Counted from the first letter of the stretch, positions 1-8,352 are shown. The stretch is 64,000 nt of DNA from JBFHIJ01 sp963678775 (GCA_963678775.2 CAXXGR010000010.1:372001-436000); one strand, 5' to 3'. Made by a program: numbers and translations. Notes: generated by a model not told the origin, from the sequence alone.

Positions 1-1
1 C

Positions 2-751
2 TGTGGTGCTACTGCAGCTCACTCGCTAAATCATAAATTATCAATATCTCTTCCTGCCAGAAGTATTGCTTTAGCTGAGCAGCAAGACTTTGATGAAATT
101 TTAGTTCCTTGTGCTGCATGCTATAGCAGACTAATCAACGCTTTCGAAGAGGTAAAGAAAGATAAGAAATTGAAAGAAGAAATATCTTCTATTATCGAAT
201 TACCTATAGAAGCAAAAGCACGTCCGATTTCCGTGCTAGAATTCTTAGAAAAATATGTAAAAGGGATTCTTGCTGATAAGATAGAAAGTAAAGTAGAAGT
301 AGTAACAGCTTGTTATTATGGATGCTTACTTGTAAGACCTCCAAAATTAGTAAAAATTGACAGATACGAAGATCCTCAGATTATGGAAAATATTCTGAAA
401 ATTATTGGAACTAAGACAATAGATTGGGCATTTAAAACTGAATGTTGTGGTGCTGGTCTGTCTGTACCTAAAACAGATGTAGTTGCAAAATTATCTGGTG
501 ATATATATTCAGATGCTGAAAAACGTGGTGCAGAAGCTATTGTTTTAGCTTGCCCGATGTGCCATTCCAATTTAGATATGCGTAGACCTGAAATTGAAAA
601 ATATCTATGCAAAACGGCTCAAATGCCTGTGCTTTATATTACTCAAATGATTGGTCTTGCACTTGGTATTCCCGGACAAAAACTTGGTTTGCAAAGACAC
701 TTTGTCCCTGTGAAAGAAAAAGATTTAAAAATTGTGGCTGAATTAGCTTAA
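2..751 (+). CDS. hdrB: HdrB-type heterodisulfide reductase subunit B (5' end outside window)
   Basis: The frame is open from base 2 with no start, so the gene enters from the left; about 45 N-terminal residues are missing against the usual ~290. It is a CCG-domain protein. The visible part begins in the first CCG motif (CGATAAH) and closes it with PCAACY. A complete second CCG set follows: CYYGC, ECCGAG and ACPMCH. In HdrB these cysteines bind the non-cubane [4Fe-4S] clusters that reduce the disulfide substrate. In bacteria without methanogenesis the substrate is not CoM-S-S-CoB; a DsrC-like or other thiol protein has been proposed. The gene lies 10 bases before hdrA and heads the visible part of an hdr-flx operon. 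hdrC is expected just upstream but is outside the window. The family call is firm; the physiological disulfide is unknown. Confidence 0.92.
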   Translation, partial: CGATAAHSLNHKLSISLPARSIALAEQQDFDEILVPCAACYSRLINAFEEVKKDKKLKEEISSIIELPIEAKARPISVLEFLEKYVKGILADKIESKVEVVTACYYGCLLVRPPKLVKIDRYEDPQIMENILKIIGTKTIDWAFKTECCGAGLSVPKTDVVAKLSGDIYSDAEKRGAEAIVLACPMCHSNLDMRRPEIEKYLCKTAQMPVLYITQMIGLALGIPGQKLGLQRHFVPVKEKDLKIVAELA

Positions 752-761
752 CGGAGGTATA

Positions 762-2783
762 ATGTCAAGAATAGGTGTATTTGTTTGCCATTGCGGTGAA
801 AATATCGGAGCTACTGTTGACTGTGCCAAAGTTGCAGAAGCTGCCTCAAAATTCCCGGGCGTTGCATATAGCATAGACTATAAATACATGTGCTCTGATC
901 CCGGTCAAACAATGATAAAAGATGCTATAAAAGAACATAAACTAGATGGTATTGTTGTAGCTGCATGTTCTCCACGTATGCACGAACCTACTTTCAGAAA
1001 AGCAGCCCGCGAAGCAGGAATAAACGAATTTCTATGCGAAATGGCTAATCTGAGAGAACATTGCTCTTGGGTTCACGCTAAAGAAGATAGCACTACAGAA
1101 AAAGCTACCGAGCTTGTAAAAATGTTGGTAGAAAAAGTTAAGAAAAACAAACCACTAACCCATATAAAAGTACCTGTTACTAAAACGGCACTTGTGATTG
1201 GCGGTGGTATTGGAGGTATTCAAGCTGCACTTGATATTGCAAATTGCGGACATCAAGTGATCATGGTTGAAAAAGATCCTTCTATTGGTGGGCACATGGC
1301 TCAATTATCTGAAACATTCCCGACTTTGGACTGCTCTCAGTGTATTTTGACTCCAAGAATGGTAGAAGTTGCTCAGCATCCAAATATAAAATTATATACT
1401 TATGCTGAAGTAGAATCTGTTTCAGGCTTCATAGGTAACTTTGAAGTTAAGATTAGACAAAAAGCGAAAAGTGTAGATGATAGCACTTGTACCGGTTGTG
1501 GTTTATGTATGCAAAAATGCCCAAGTAAACGCATTCCTGATGAGTTTAATGCAGGTTTAAGCAACAGAACTGCTATCTATGTTCCTTTCCCTCAGGCTGT
1601 ACCAAATAAGCCTGTAATAGACAGAGAACATTGCACATACTTCCAAAAAGGCAAATGCAAATTATGCGAAAAAGTGTGTCCGGCAAATGCAATTGATTTT
1701 AATCAGGAAGATACTATTATCGAAGAAAAAATCGGTGCAATTATAGTAGCTACCGGATTTGATATTAAACATACTGATTTCTTCCCAGAATATGGCTATG
1801 GTCAACATCCTGATATTATTGATGGTTTACAGTTCGAAAGACTTGCCTCTGCATCAGGTCCGACATTAGGTGCTATCAAAAGACCATCAGATGGTAAAAT
1901 TCCTGAAAAAATAGTGTTTATTGCTTGTTCAGGCTCAAGAGATCATGCAAAAGGAATAGAATACTGCTCTAAAATCTGCTGTATGTATACTGCTAAACAC
2001 GCTATGTTATATAAACATAAAGTTCATCATGGTGATGCTTATGTATTCTATATGGATATTCGTGCTGCAGGTAAAAACTATGACGAATTTGTTCGCAGAG
2101 CTATAGAAGAAGACGATGTTAAATATGTACGTGGCAGAGTCTCTAAAATATATGAAAGAGACGGAAAACTTATTGTTCGCGGTGTAGATACGCTTCTTAA
2201 TTCAGAACCTGTAGAAGTGGAAGCAGATATGGTAGTGCTTGCGACTGCCGCAGTTGCTCAGCAAAAAGCAGAACCTTTGGCTCAGACAATGCACATAGGC
2301 TATGATGCTCATAACTTCTATTCTGAAGCTCACCCTAAACTTAAACCTGTAGAAACAAATACAGCAGGAATTATGTTAGCTGGTGCTTGCCAAGGGCCAA
2401 GAGATATTCCTGAAACAGTAGCTCAAGCATCAGGTGCAGCAGTTAAAGCAGTTGCACTATTTGCGAACGATGAGCTTACAAGAGAACCATTAGTAGCAAC
2501 TGTTAACAGAACTGCTCCGCCAATGTTTTCTACATGTGTTGGATGTTTCTTATGTGAATCAGCTTGCCCTTACTTAGCAATAGGTAAAGAAGAAATAAAA
2601 GACAGAAATGGTAACTTAATTAAAACTGTTGCTTATATAAATCCTGGCTTATGCCAAGGCTGCGGTACTTGCGTAGCATTATGTAGATCTAAATCAATAG
2701 ACTTAAACGGCTTTACTCATCAACAAATCTTTTCTGAAGTAATGTCGCTTTGGAACAGGAGGGAGGACTATGCAGAAGTTTGA
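762..2783 (+). CDS. hdrA: HdrA-type FAD/iron-sulfur subunit (electron bifurcation)
   Basis: At 673 residues this is normal HdrA length. It has an N-terminal Cys region (VCHCGEN, near residue 10), a Rossmann FAD motif GGGIGGIQAA near 148-157, and the HdrA signature LDCSQCILTPRMVE near 190. Ferredoxin-type cluster motifs follow: CTGCGLCMQKCP near 243, CKLCEKVCP near 302, CVGCFLCESACP near 592 and CQGCGTCVALC near 632. HdrA carries the bifurcating FAD and passes electrons to ferredoxin and to HdrBC. The start has a strong ribosome site (GGAGG, 6 bases before ATG). The 3' end overlaps flxD by 14 bases, which suggests translational coupling. With FlxABCD downstream, the likely electron donor is NADH rather than H2 or F420. 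Family assignment is certain; the donor is inferred from the neighbours. Confidence 0.95.
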   Translation: MSRIGVFVCHCGENIGATVDCAKVAEAASKFPGVAYSIDYKYMCSDPGQTMIKDAIKEHKLDGIVVAACSPRMHEPTFRKAAREAGINEFLCEMANLREHCSWVHAKEDSTTEKATELVKMLVEKVKKNKPLTHIKVPVTKTALVIGGGIGGIQAALDIANCGHQVIMVEKDPSIGGHMAQLSETFPTLDCSQCILTPRMVEVAQHPNIKLYTYAEVESVSGFIGNFEVKIRQKAKSVDDSTCTGCGLCMQKCPSKRIPDEFNAGLSNRTAIYVPFPQAVPNKPVIDREHCTYFQKGKCKLCEKVCPANAIDFNQEDTIIEEKIGAIIVATGFDIKHTDFFPEYGYGQHPDIIDGLQFERLASASGPTLGAIKRPSDGKIPEKIVFIACSGSRDHAKGIEYCSKICCMYTAKHAMLYKHKVHHGDAYVFYMDIRAAGKNYDEFVRRAIEEDDVKYVRGRVSKIYERDGKLIVRGVDTLLNSEPVEVEADMVVLATAAVAQQKAEPLAQTMHIGYDAHNFYSEAHPKLKPVETNTAGIMLAGACQGPRDIPETVAQASGAAVKAVALFANDELTREPLVATVNRTAPPMFSTCVGCFLCESACPYLAIGKEEIKDRNGNLIKTVAYINPGLCQGCGTCVALCRSKSIDLNGFTHQQIFSEVMSLWNRREDYAEV

Positions 2784-3228
2784 ACCTAAAATAATGGCTT
2801 ATGTGTGTAACTGGTGTACTTATGCAGGGGCTGACCTTGCCGGTACAAGCAGAATTAAATATCCTCCTAACGTAAGAATAGTTCGTTACCCATGCACAGG
2901 CAGAATTGACTTTATGTTTCTTCTAAAAGCTTTTGAAGCAGGTGCTGATGGTGTAATCGTATCTGGTTGTCACCCAAATGATTGTCACTATACATCAGGG
3001 AACTTTCATGCCAGAAGAAGATGGATGGTGTTCAAAGAATTAGCTGAATTTGTAGGCTTAGATACTCGTAGAATTACATTTTCATGGGTTTCTGCTGCTG
3101 AAGGTGCCAAATGGGCTGAGTTGGTGAACGAAGTTGTAGAAGATATTCGTGAACTGGGTCCAAACACTGAGTATCAGGAATTAGCGAAAAAAGGTGTCAA
3201 TATGCCGGGAGATTTGCTTTATGTCTAA
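2770..3228 (+). CDS. flxD: MvhD/FlxD-like [2Fe-2S] subunit
   Basis: This 152-residue protein matches the MvhD family: NWCTYAGAD near residue 15, an RYPCTGR segment near 42, then SGCHPNDCHY near 69, all with conserved cysteines for a [2Fe-2S] centre. MvhD/FlxD is the adaptor that docks an electron-input module onto HdrA. The start lies inside hdrA (14-base overlap) behind a GGAGGGAGG ribosome site, and the end overlaps flxC by 8 bases, so the genes are tightly coupled. In methanogens the partner is a [NiFe] hydrogenase. Here the following genes are FlxC, FlxB and FlxA, as described for the flxABCD-hdrABC cluster of Desulfovibrio vulgaris. The symbol is assigned by that gene order. Confidence 0.9.
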   Translation: MQKFEPKIMAYVCNWCTYAGADLAGTSRIKYPPNVRIVRYPCTGRIDFMFLLKAFEAGADGVIVSGCHPNDCHYTSGNFHARRRWMVFKELAEFVGLDTRRITFSWVSAAEGAKWAELVNEVVEDIRELGPNTEYQELAKKGVNMPGDLLYV

Positions 3229-4003
3229 TCTAAAAACGATCATTCAGGATTTATTTGCTAATGATAATATTGAAGCCTTTGTAGCATATAAAAACAATAA
3301 GCCATTTATTATTAGAAAATCTGAAGATGCTATGCAGGTGGATGAAATAGATAATCAGGAATTTAACCTTGCTGCTTATTTGAATAAACCTGAAATAAAG
3401 AAACTCTCTAAGCTTGGCATTTTGGCAAATATGTCTACTATGAAGGCTTTAGTACAATTAGCAAACGAAAATCAGATAACTAGTGATAAAGTAAAAGTTA
3501 TTTCAGCTGATGCAGCTCCTAAAAAGTTTGAGCGATTTGAAGAAGTAACTGAATATATCAAAGCAAACAGTAAAGAAACAAATGCTGATTTATCTGCCAG
3601 AGTCGCAGAAATTAAAGCTATGTCACGAGAAGAAAGAAGAGACTTCTGGAATAAAGAATTCTCTAAATGTATAAAATGTTATGCTTGTCGTTCCTCTTGC
3701 CCAATGTGCTATTGCACAAAATGTATGGTTGAAGCAAATCAACCGCAGTTTGTTCCGGTGGCTTCACATGCACAAGGCAACTTTGAATGGCATTTTAATA
3801 GAGCAATGCACCTTGCCGGGAGATGTGTAGGATGTAATCAATGTGCAAGTGTCTGCCCAATGGATATTCCTTTAAATCTATTAAATCAGCAGATAAATGA
3901 AACAATTGCTGCACAATTCGGTGAAACAGCAGGCGAAGAGCTTAATAGTAATTATACTCTTTCTTTCTTCAAAGAAAATGACAAAGAAAATTTCATAAGG
4001 TAG
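3221..4003 (+). CDS. flxC: FlxC-like 4Fe-4S dicluster protein
   Basis: I place the start at ATG 3221 (260 residues). A GTG at 3194 in the same frame adds nine residues but lies deep in flxD and lacks a ribosome site, whereas GGGAG sits 9 bases before ATG 3221. The N-terminal half (residues 1-125) has no obvious cofactor motif. The C-terminal half carries two cysteine sets, CIKCYACRSSCPMCYCTKC near 145-163 and CVGCNQCASVCPMDIP near 203, consistent with two [4Fe-4S] clusters. It is the third gene of the flx set and probably relays electrons between the FAD/NADH subunit and FlxD/HdrA. The name rests on position and cluster content, as no enzymatic signature separates FlxC from other small ferredoxin subunits. 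Confidence 0.8.
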   Translation: MSNLKTIIQDLFANDNIEAFVAYKNNKPFIIRKSEDAMQVDEIDNQEFNLAAYLNKPEIKKLSKLGILANMSTMKALVQLANENQITSDKVKVISADAAPKKFERFEEVTEYIKANSKETNADLSARVAEIKAMSREERRDFWNKEFSKCIKCYACRSSCPMCYCTKCMVEANQPQFVPVASHAQGNFEWHFNRAMHLAGRCVGCNQCASVCPMDIPLNLLNQQINETIAAQFGETAGEELNSNYTLSFFKENDKENFIR

Positions 4004-4010
4004 GATAAAT

Positions 4011-5015
4011 ATGCAACAATATAAATTATCAAAAGAGAAACTACCGGAATTTTTGTCAGGTATAATTCAATCAGGCAAAAAGCTATATGCTCCGGTCGAG
4101 AATAATGGTAGTAACTACTTTGCAGAAGTAAAAGAAGTTGGTTCAATTGCTGATGTTGGTAAAAAAACTAAGCTTTCTGCTAAATCAGTATTTTTTCCAA
4201 GATGCGAAGAACTTGTAAAATTCGAAGGCAATGGTGAAAATACTAAAATTATAGAACCAGAAGCTGCAAAAGAAGGCGTTCTATACGGCATAAAGCCATG
4301 TGATGCTTCCGGTATGGACTACTTCAAAGAGTTTTATACTAAAGAAAATACAGATAAATTAATAGCTGATAGATTTGAAAAAACAACAATTATTAGTTGT
4401 AGCTGCAATGAAGCAACCGACACTTGTTTTTGTACTTCAATTGGTAGCAATCCCGGAAATACAAGAGGAAGTGACCTGAATATCACCGATATGGGTGATT
4501 CCGGCTTCTTAGTAGAAGTTGTAACAGACAAAGGTGCAAGTCTGCTTGAATCATATAAAAATATGATGTCTCAAGCTTCTGATATTGACAAAAAACAATT
4601 TCTGGCTGAACCTCAAATCAGATTTGATATTGAAAAAGTCAAAGCGAATATTGATAAAATCTATGAAGCTGATTTTTGGCAGGAAGAGTCTGATAAATGT
4701 CTTTCTTGTGCTTCTTGTGCATTTTCTTGTCCGACATGTACTTGCTTCGACATTCAGGATGAAAAAAATCCTTATGAATCAAGAAGATTAAGATTGTGGG
4801 ACAGCTGCGGATTTGATCTCTTTACAGTTCACGCTTCAGGTCATAATCCTAGAGAAGTGCAGACTGAACGCTGGAGACACAGAATTTTACATAAATTTAA
4901 ATATTCAGTAGATACTATGGGACAGCTTAGCTGCACAGGCTGCGGCAGATGCATAGATAACTGTCCGGCAGGCATGAATATTATTGATACAATGATCAAG
5001 ATATCGGAGGCGTAA
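4011..5015 (+). CDS. flxB: FlxB-like 4Fe-4S protein, AsrA/hydrogenase beta-subunit family
   Basis: This 334-residue protein resembles the sulfite reductase subunit A / sulfhydrogenase beta-subunit group. The N-terminal domain contains GIKPCDASGMDYF near residue 90 and a cysteine-rich SCSCNEATDTCFC near 127. The C-terminal third carries two ferredoxin motifs, CLSCASCAFSCPTCTC near 230 and CTGCGRCIDNCPAG near 305. These would form an electron relay next to the FAD/NAD subunit encoded by the next gene. It starts 7 bases after flxC behind AGGTAGGA and ends one base before flxA. In AsrAB-type systems A and B form an NADH-dependent diaphorase; here that unit would feed HdrA. Confidence 0.85.
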   Translation: MQQYKLSKEKLPEFLSGIIQSGKKLYAPVENNGSNYFAEVKEVGSIADVGKKTKLSAKSVFFPRCEELVKFEGNGENTKIIEPEAAKEGVLYGIKPCDASGMDYFKEFYTKENTDKLIADRFEKTTIISCSCNEATDTCFCTSIGSNPGNTRGSDLNITDMGDSGFLVEVVTDKGASLLESYKNMMSQASDIDKKQFLAEPQIRFDIEKVKANIDKIYEADFWQEESDKCLSCASCAFSCPTCTCFDIQDEKNPYESRRLRLWDSCGFDLFTVHASGHNPREVQTERWRHRILHKFKYSVDTMGQLSCTGCGRCIDNCPAGMNIIDTMIKISEA

Positions 5016-5016
5016 G

Positions 5017-5850
5017 ATGGAAAATATGTATGTGCCATATATGATGCGAATTGAAAAAATAACTGATGAAGCTCCTGATATCAGAACATTTCGTCTCAAA
5101 TTTATGAACTCAGATGATGAGAAGAAATTCAATTTTAAAGCCGGACAATTTGGCGAATATTCCGTTTTTGGTGAAGGCGAATCTACTTTTTGTATTGCAT
5201 CATCTCCAACCAGAGAAGGTTATATAGAGTGTACATTCAGAGAAGTAGGTAGAGTTACCTCTGCATTAGCTTCCAGAGAAGAAGGCGACATAATTGGTTT
5301 CAGAGGCCCTTACGGTAACACGTTTCCTATAGATGAATGGAAAGGTAAAAATTTGATATTCATAGCCGGAGGTATTGCATTGCCGCCACTACGCTGCGTA
5401 ATTTGGAATGCTCTTGATTTAAGAGAGAATTTCAAAGATGTATCCATTGTTTATGGTGCCAGAACTGAAAACGATTTAGTATATAAAGACGAATTGAAAG
5501 AGTGGGAAGAACGCCCGGATGTTAATTTGACAGTAACAGTCGATCCGGGAGGAGAAACTCCTGACTGGAAAGGCAAAGTTGGTTTTGTTCCTTCAATTGT
5601 AGAAGAAATTGCACCTAAAGCAGAAAATACGATTGCAATCGTGTGCGGTCCGCCAATAATGATTAAATACACTATGCCTGCATTAGAAAAACTCGGTTTC
5701 CAGGTAGAAAATATATACACTACCTTAGAAAACAGAATGAAATGTGGAATTGGTAAATGCGGTCACTGCATGGTAGGCAGCAACTACGTCTGCAAAGACG
5801 GCCCTGTCTACAGATATGACGAACTTCTGGCTCTGCCGATGGAGTATTAG
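5017..5850 (+). CDS. flxA: FlxA-like FAD/NAD(P)-binding oxidoreductase, AsrB/PyrK family
   Basis: At 277 residues this is a ferredoxin-reductase-fold protein. It has an FAD-binding beta-barrel (residues 1-100), an NAD-binding domain with FIAGGIALPPLR near 110 and the conserved CGPPIM near 209, and a C-terminal cysteine set (CGIGKCGHC, then C) near 243-258 that binds [2Fe-2S] as in PyrK and AsrB. It is the NADH-oxidising entry point of the Flx-Hdr complex. The ribosome site GGAGG is 6 bases upstream, and the gene starts just after flxB. It is the last gene of the operon, followed by a hairpin terminator. Oddly, a second, diverged and broken copy of its last 170 bases lies at 6565-6734, beyond an immunity-like gene. 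Confidence 0.9.
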   Translation: MENMYVPYMMRIEKITDEAPDIRTFRLKFMNSDDEKKFNFKAGQFGEYSVFGEGESTFCIASSPTREGYIECTFREVGRVTSALASREEGDIIGFRGPYGNTFPIDEWKGKNLIFIAGGIALPPLRCVIWNALDLRENFKDVSIVYGARTENDLVYKDELKEWEERPDVNLTVTVDPGGETPDWKGKVGFVPSIVEEIAPKAENTIAIVCGPPIMIKYTMPALEKLGFQVENIYTTLENRMKCGIGKCGHCMVGSNYVCKDGPVYRYDELLALPMEY

Positions 5851-5874
5851 AAGAGAAAAAATAAATCTTAGATT

Positions 5875-5909
5875 AAACCACTTATGTATTTTTTGCGTAA
5901 GTGGTTTTT
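5875..5909 (+). terminator. Rho-independent terminator of the hdr-flx operon
   Basis: A ten-base stem, AAACCACTTA (5875-5884) against TAAGTGGTTT (5898-5907), with a T-rich end, lies 24 bases after the flxA stop codon. Confidence 0.8.
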
Positions 5910-6007
5910 ATGTATTTTATATAATAAGTTAACCGAGAAAATGGATGAGTACTTTAAATTCTAGAATTTGGATATACCTTAAATAATCAATTTTTGAGGA
6001 GAATAAA

Positions 6008-6526
6008 ATGACAAAGTTTTATGTTTTAAGCAACGCACTTAAAAGAAGTGCCATTAGAGTAAAAAGTATTAGAGAGTATAATGAGGATGATCTATTTTTA
6101 GGAAAAGAAAAGCCTACAGAACCTTTTGAGATGGAAGTAGATGAAGGTAAAAAGTTTTATGATATTATAGGATTTCAGGACACTTCCAATTTTTTAATTT
6201 CAAATAAATTCTATGATTTACTAAAAAGCAATTTGATATCAGGATGGCAAGCTTTTGAGGTAGATATAAAGTCTATTGAATTGGTATATCATGGATTTCA
6301 GGTTCTTGGTAAATCCGGTAAACTTATAAAACCTAAAGAGACAGGATTTTATACCGGAATGAAATTCGACATTGATTCTTGGGATGGATCTGATATTTTT
6401 AGTCCTGAAGGAACTACTTTCACAATATGTACACAAAAAGTTGTTGATATAATTAAAAAAAACAAACTCACAAATATAGATCATGAGTCGGTTGATGAGA
6501 TAGAACTGTATTCAATTGGTAAATAG
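6008..6526 (+). CDS. Imm11/Imm43-like immunity protein (tentative)
   Basis: A 172-residue cytoplasmic protein with no signal peptide or membrane segment and a good ribosome site (TGAGGAG, 6 bases before ATG). Its layout resembles polymorphic-toxin immunity proteins of the Imm11/Imm43 kind: a conserved central strand-helix unit around FLISNKFYDLLKS (65-77), then W-A-F-E-V, and a C-terminal FDIDSWDGSDIF (122-133) followed by a helix (TQKVVDIIKK). Such proteins neutralise a toxin delivered by a neighbouring cell or encoded next door. No toxin gene or Rhs/VgrG/WXG context lies nearby, so it would be an orphan immunity gene. It sits between intact flxA and a decayed second flxA 3' end, which suggests arrival by recombination. 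The family call rests on pattern likeness only and may be wrong. Confidence 0.5.
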   Translation: MTKFYVLSNALKRSAIRVKSIREYNEDDLFLGKEKPTEPFEMEVDEGKKFYDIIGFQDTSNFLISNKFYDLLKSNLISGWQAFEVDIKSIELVYHGFQVLGKSGKLIKPKETGFYTGMKFDIDSWDGSDIFSPEGTTFTICTQKVVDIIKKNKLTNIDHESVDEIELYSIGK

Positions 6527-6564
6527 CATGGATATAGCGTTGGTAATATAAATAAAGAATTCAA

Positions 6565-6734
6565 GTATTAGAAAAACTAGGTTTCCCGGTAGAAAATATC
6601 TACACTTCATTGTAAAACAGAATGAAATGGGCATTGCTAAATGCGGTCATTTTATGGTAGGCAGCAACTACGTCTGCAAAGACGGCCCTGTTGACAGATA
6701 CGATGAGCTTTTGGCGTTGCCGATGGAGTATTAA
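6565..6734 (+). pseudogene. Decayed second copy of the flxA 3' end
   Basis: Bases 6565-6734 align along their whole length with 5680-5850, the last 56 codons of flxA. By eye there are about 22 differences, or about 87% identity. The copy has a stop (TAA in place of a GAA codon, near 6617) and a one-base deletion near 6630 that destroys the [2Fe-2S] cysteine motif. After the frameshift the original frame runs to the same Pro-Met-Glu-Tyr end and a stop at 6732-6734. Several differences are synonymous third-position changes, so this copy diverged while still a working gene and is not a recent local duplicate. There is no start or ribosome site. Homology stops abruptly at 6565. Confidence 0.85.
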
Positions 6735-6740
6735 ATTTGA

Positions 6741-6767
6741 AAAAGGGAGAAGAAATTCTCCCTTTTT
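6741..6767 (+). terminator. Rho-independent terminator after the flxA remnant
   Basis: An inverted repeat AAAAGGGAGAA / TTCTCCCTTTT with a short loop and trailing T residues lies 7 bases after the remnant stop. It is probably the terminator that belonged to that copy of the gene. Confidence 0.8.
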
Positions 6768-6850
6768 CTATATCTGGGCTAGTGTTATAAAATTTATTAT
6801 ACTGAAGTAGTATAAACTAATGACAACAAGAAAATAAATAAGAAAAAATA

Positions 6851-8164
6851 CTATCTTTTAATTTTGATTGCTTTTACCGGCCAATCTACATTTTCATCTT
6901 TTACTTCATAGATTTCTATTACACCCTTATCTTTTAGAATATTTACAAGAGCGTAAGTAGGTCCCATAGCATAGCCTTTATTAGCTAAAATTCTGGTTAC
7001 AAATGATCGTAAACCTAAGTATTGAAAATTATCGCTGTTTTCTGTTATTGCCTCAGATTTATTTAACTCACGTAGTAACTGCTCTTCAGTAATTATTTTA
7101 CCTGTTTCGTCATCATCGTTATTTAATCTTTGATTTAAATTGATTTTCCCTAAGATTTTGAGACCACCACGCGATTCAGAATTTAATTCCCCAAGTTTGA
7201 AGTCTGACTCTTCAAATGCTTCAATGGTTGCTTCTCTAATGGCTTCTTGTTCAGTAATACTAAATCTAAACTCATCAATTCCAGATTCTGCTTGACTAAT
7301 AATCAACATTAGTTCTGAGTGTAACTTTTTTGCGGCAATCAGTTCTTCAATAGAAAAATATATATTGTGAGCTACTTTGTTACGGATAGAAAATAATTCT
7401 CTCCATTTTTTTTCAAATAGATTATCCTGAAAAGCAGTTTTGAAAAATTTATTATAATTAGTCTGCAAATCGCCTTTCAATCTCAAAAAATCATCCGGAG
7501 AAGTGGCTTGCATTATTTTATTTACGATGTTTTCTTGTCTGTTAAATCCTGCGACATGCTTATATATAACCTCTCCTAATTCATTAAAATCTATAAGAGA
7601 AACATCTAAATCAACAAATCCAGAAAATATATTGTCATGTTCTTTTCTGACTCTAATTTTATCTATGAGTTGTTTTGGGAAATTGGTACTCCACCAGTTG
7701 ACCCCAATTTTTAATGTAAAAAATTTTGTAATATATCTACGGAGAGAATTCTCTACTTCATTTACTAAAGGGTATATGTCTACTGCTATTTTGGCAGATA
7801 CATCATCTTTTAAAATTTTAAGATTGGAAAATGATAATTTTGCTTTTAAATGTTTTATCAATTTAAATCTGAATTTTTCAAGATTTTCAAAATTTGAGCT
7901 CCATATATTTATCAAAAAGGCTGACTCAATTAAATCATTTAGAGTATTACTTGTATCAACAGACTGGATGATAACATCAATTCCAAGCCCTGAGTCATGA
8001 ATTCTATAATGATGTTTTGAATAATTAGATTGGTCTTCCGGAGCTTCCCACAAGGATTCCATAAACAAAAGACCATGTACCATGGAGCTTTCAGTAGATA
8101 TCTCAGCGTTACCAAACTTGTCTATTGCTAATATTTCAAAATTTAATGGGATATCGCTATTCAT
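6851..8164 (-). CDS. HEPN (Swt1-like) domain protein
   Basis: I start at ATG 8164 (437 residues), which has GGGAG five bases upstream. A longer frame to 8233 adds 23 hydrophobic residues without a ribosome site. Residues ~110-285 look like a Swt1-type HEPN domain: a helix with NSLRRYITKFF, a WW pair, and the signature R261-N-K-V-A-H266 (Rx4H), the catalytic pair of HEPN ribonucleases. Residues 1-110 form an uncharacterised N-terminal domain. The last ~75 residues resemble a winged helix with a charged end. HEPN proteins are commonly RNases in toxin-antitoxin, abortive-infection or RNA-processing systems. No MNT nucleotidyltransferase or other antitoxin lies beside it, so it may act alone. Neighbours are the immunity-like gene (opposite strand) and a divergent histidine kinase. 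HEPN membership is likely; target and role are unknown. Confidence 0.65.
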   Translation of the reverse strand: MNSDIPLNFEILAIDKFGNAEISTESSMVHGLLFMESLWEAPEDQSNYSKHHYRIHDSGLGIDVIIQSVDTSNTLNDLIESAFLINIWSSNFENLEKFRFKLIKHLKAKLSFSNLKILKDDVSAKIAVDIYPLVNEVENSLRRYITKFFTLKIGVNWWSTNFPKQLIDKIRVRKEHDNIFSGFVDLDVSLIDFNELGEVIYKHVAGFNRQENIVNKIMQATSPDDFLRLKGDLQTNYNKFFKTAFQDNLFEKKWRELFSIRNKVAHNIYFSIEELIAAKKLHSELMLIISQAESGIDEFRFSITEQEAIREATIEAFEESDFKLGELNSESRGGLKILGKINLNQRLNNDDDETGKIITEEQLLRELNKSEAITENSDNFQYLGLRSFVTRILANKGYAMGPTYALVNILKDKGVIEIYEVKDENVDWPVKAIKIKR

Positions 8165-8352
8165 ATTATACTCCCTTAATAAATAACAATAATATACTAA
8201 ATATACTTGATACTTATGACTTAAAATGAACATAATGCTCTCAATATCGTAGTATATTTGTATACCAAATATTAGTTATAAGTTTCCAAAGATTTGCTTA
8301 TATTATCGTACAGCCTGAATACATCGATGTAGAACTGATTTGTTTATTAGCA

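Noticed and set aside
7503..8000. 165-residue open frame on the plus strand
   Set aside because: Lies entirely opposite the HEPN gene, which has a ribosome site and domain motifs. The plus-strand translation has no family pattern or ribosome site.
6008..8164. Toxin-antitoxin pair of the immunity-like gene and HEPN gene
   Set aside because: The genes are convergent, not an operon, and are separated by the flxA remnant and a terminator, unlike known HEPN antitoxin arrangements.
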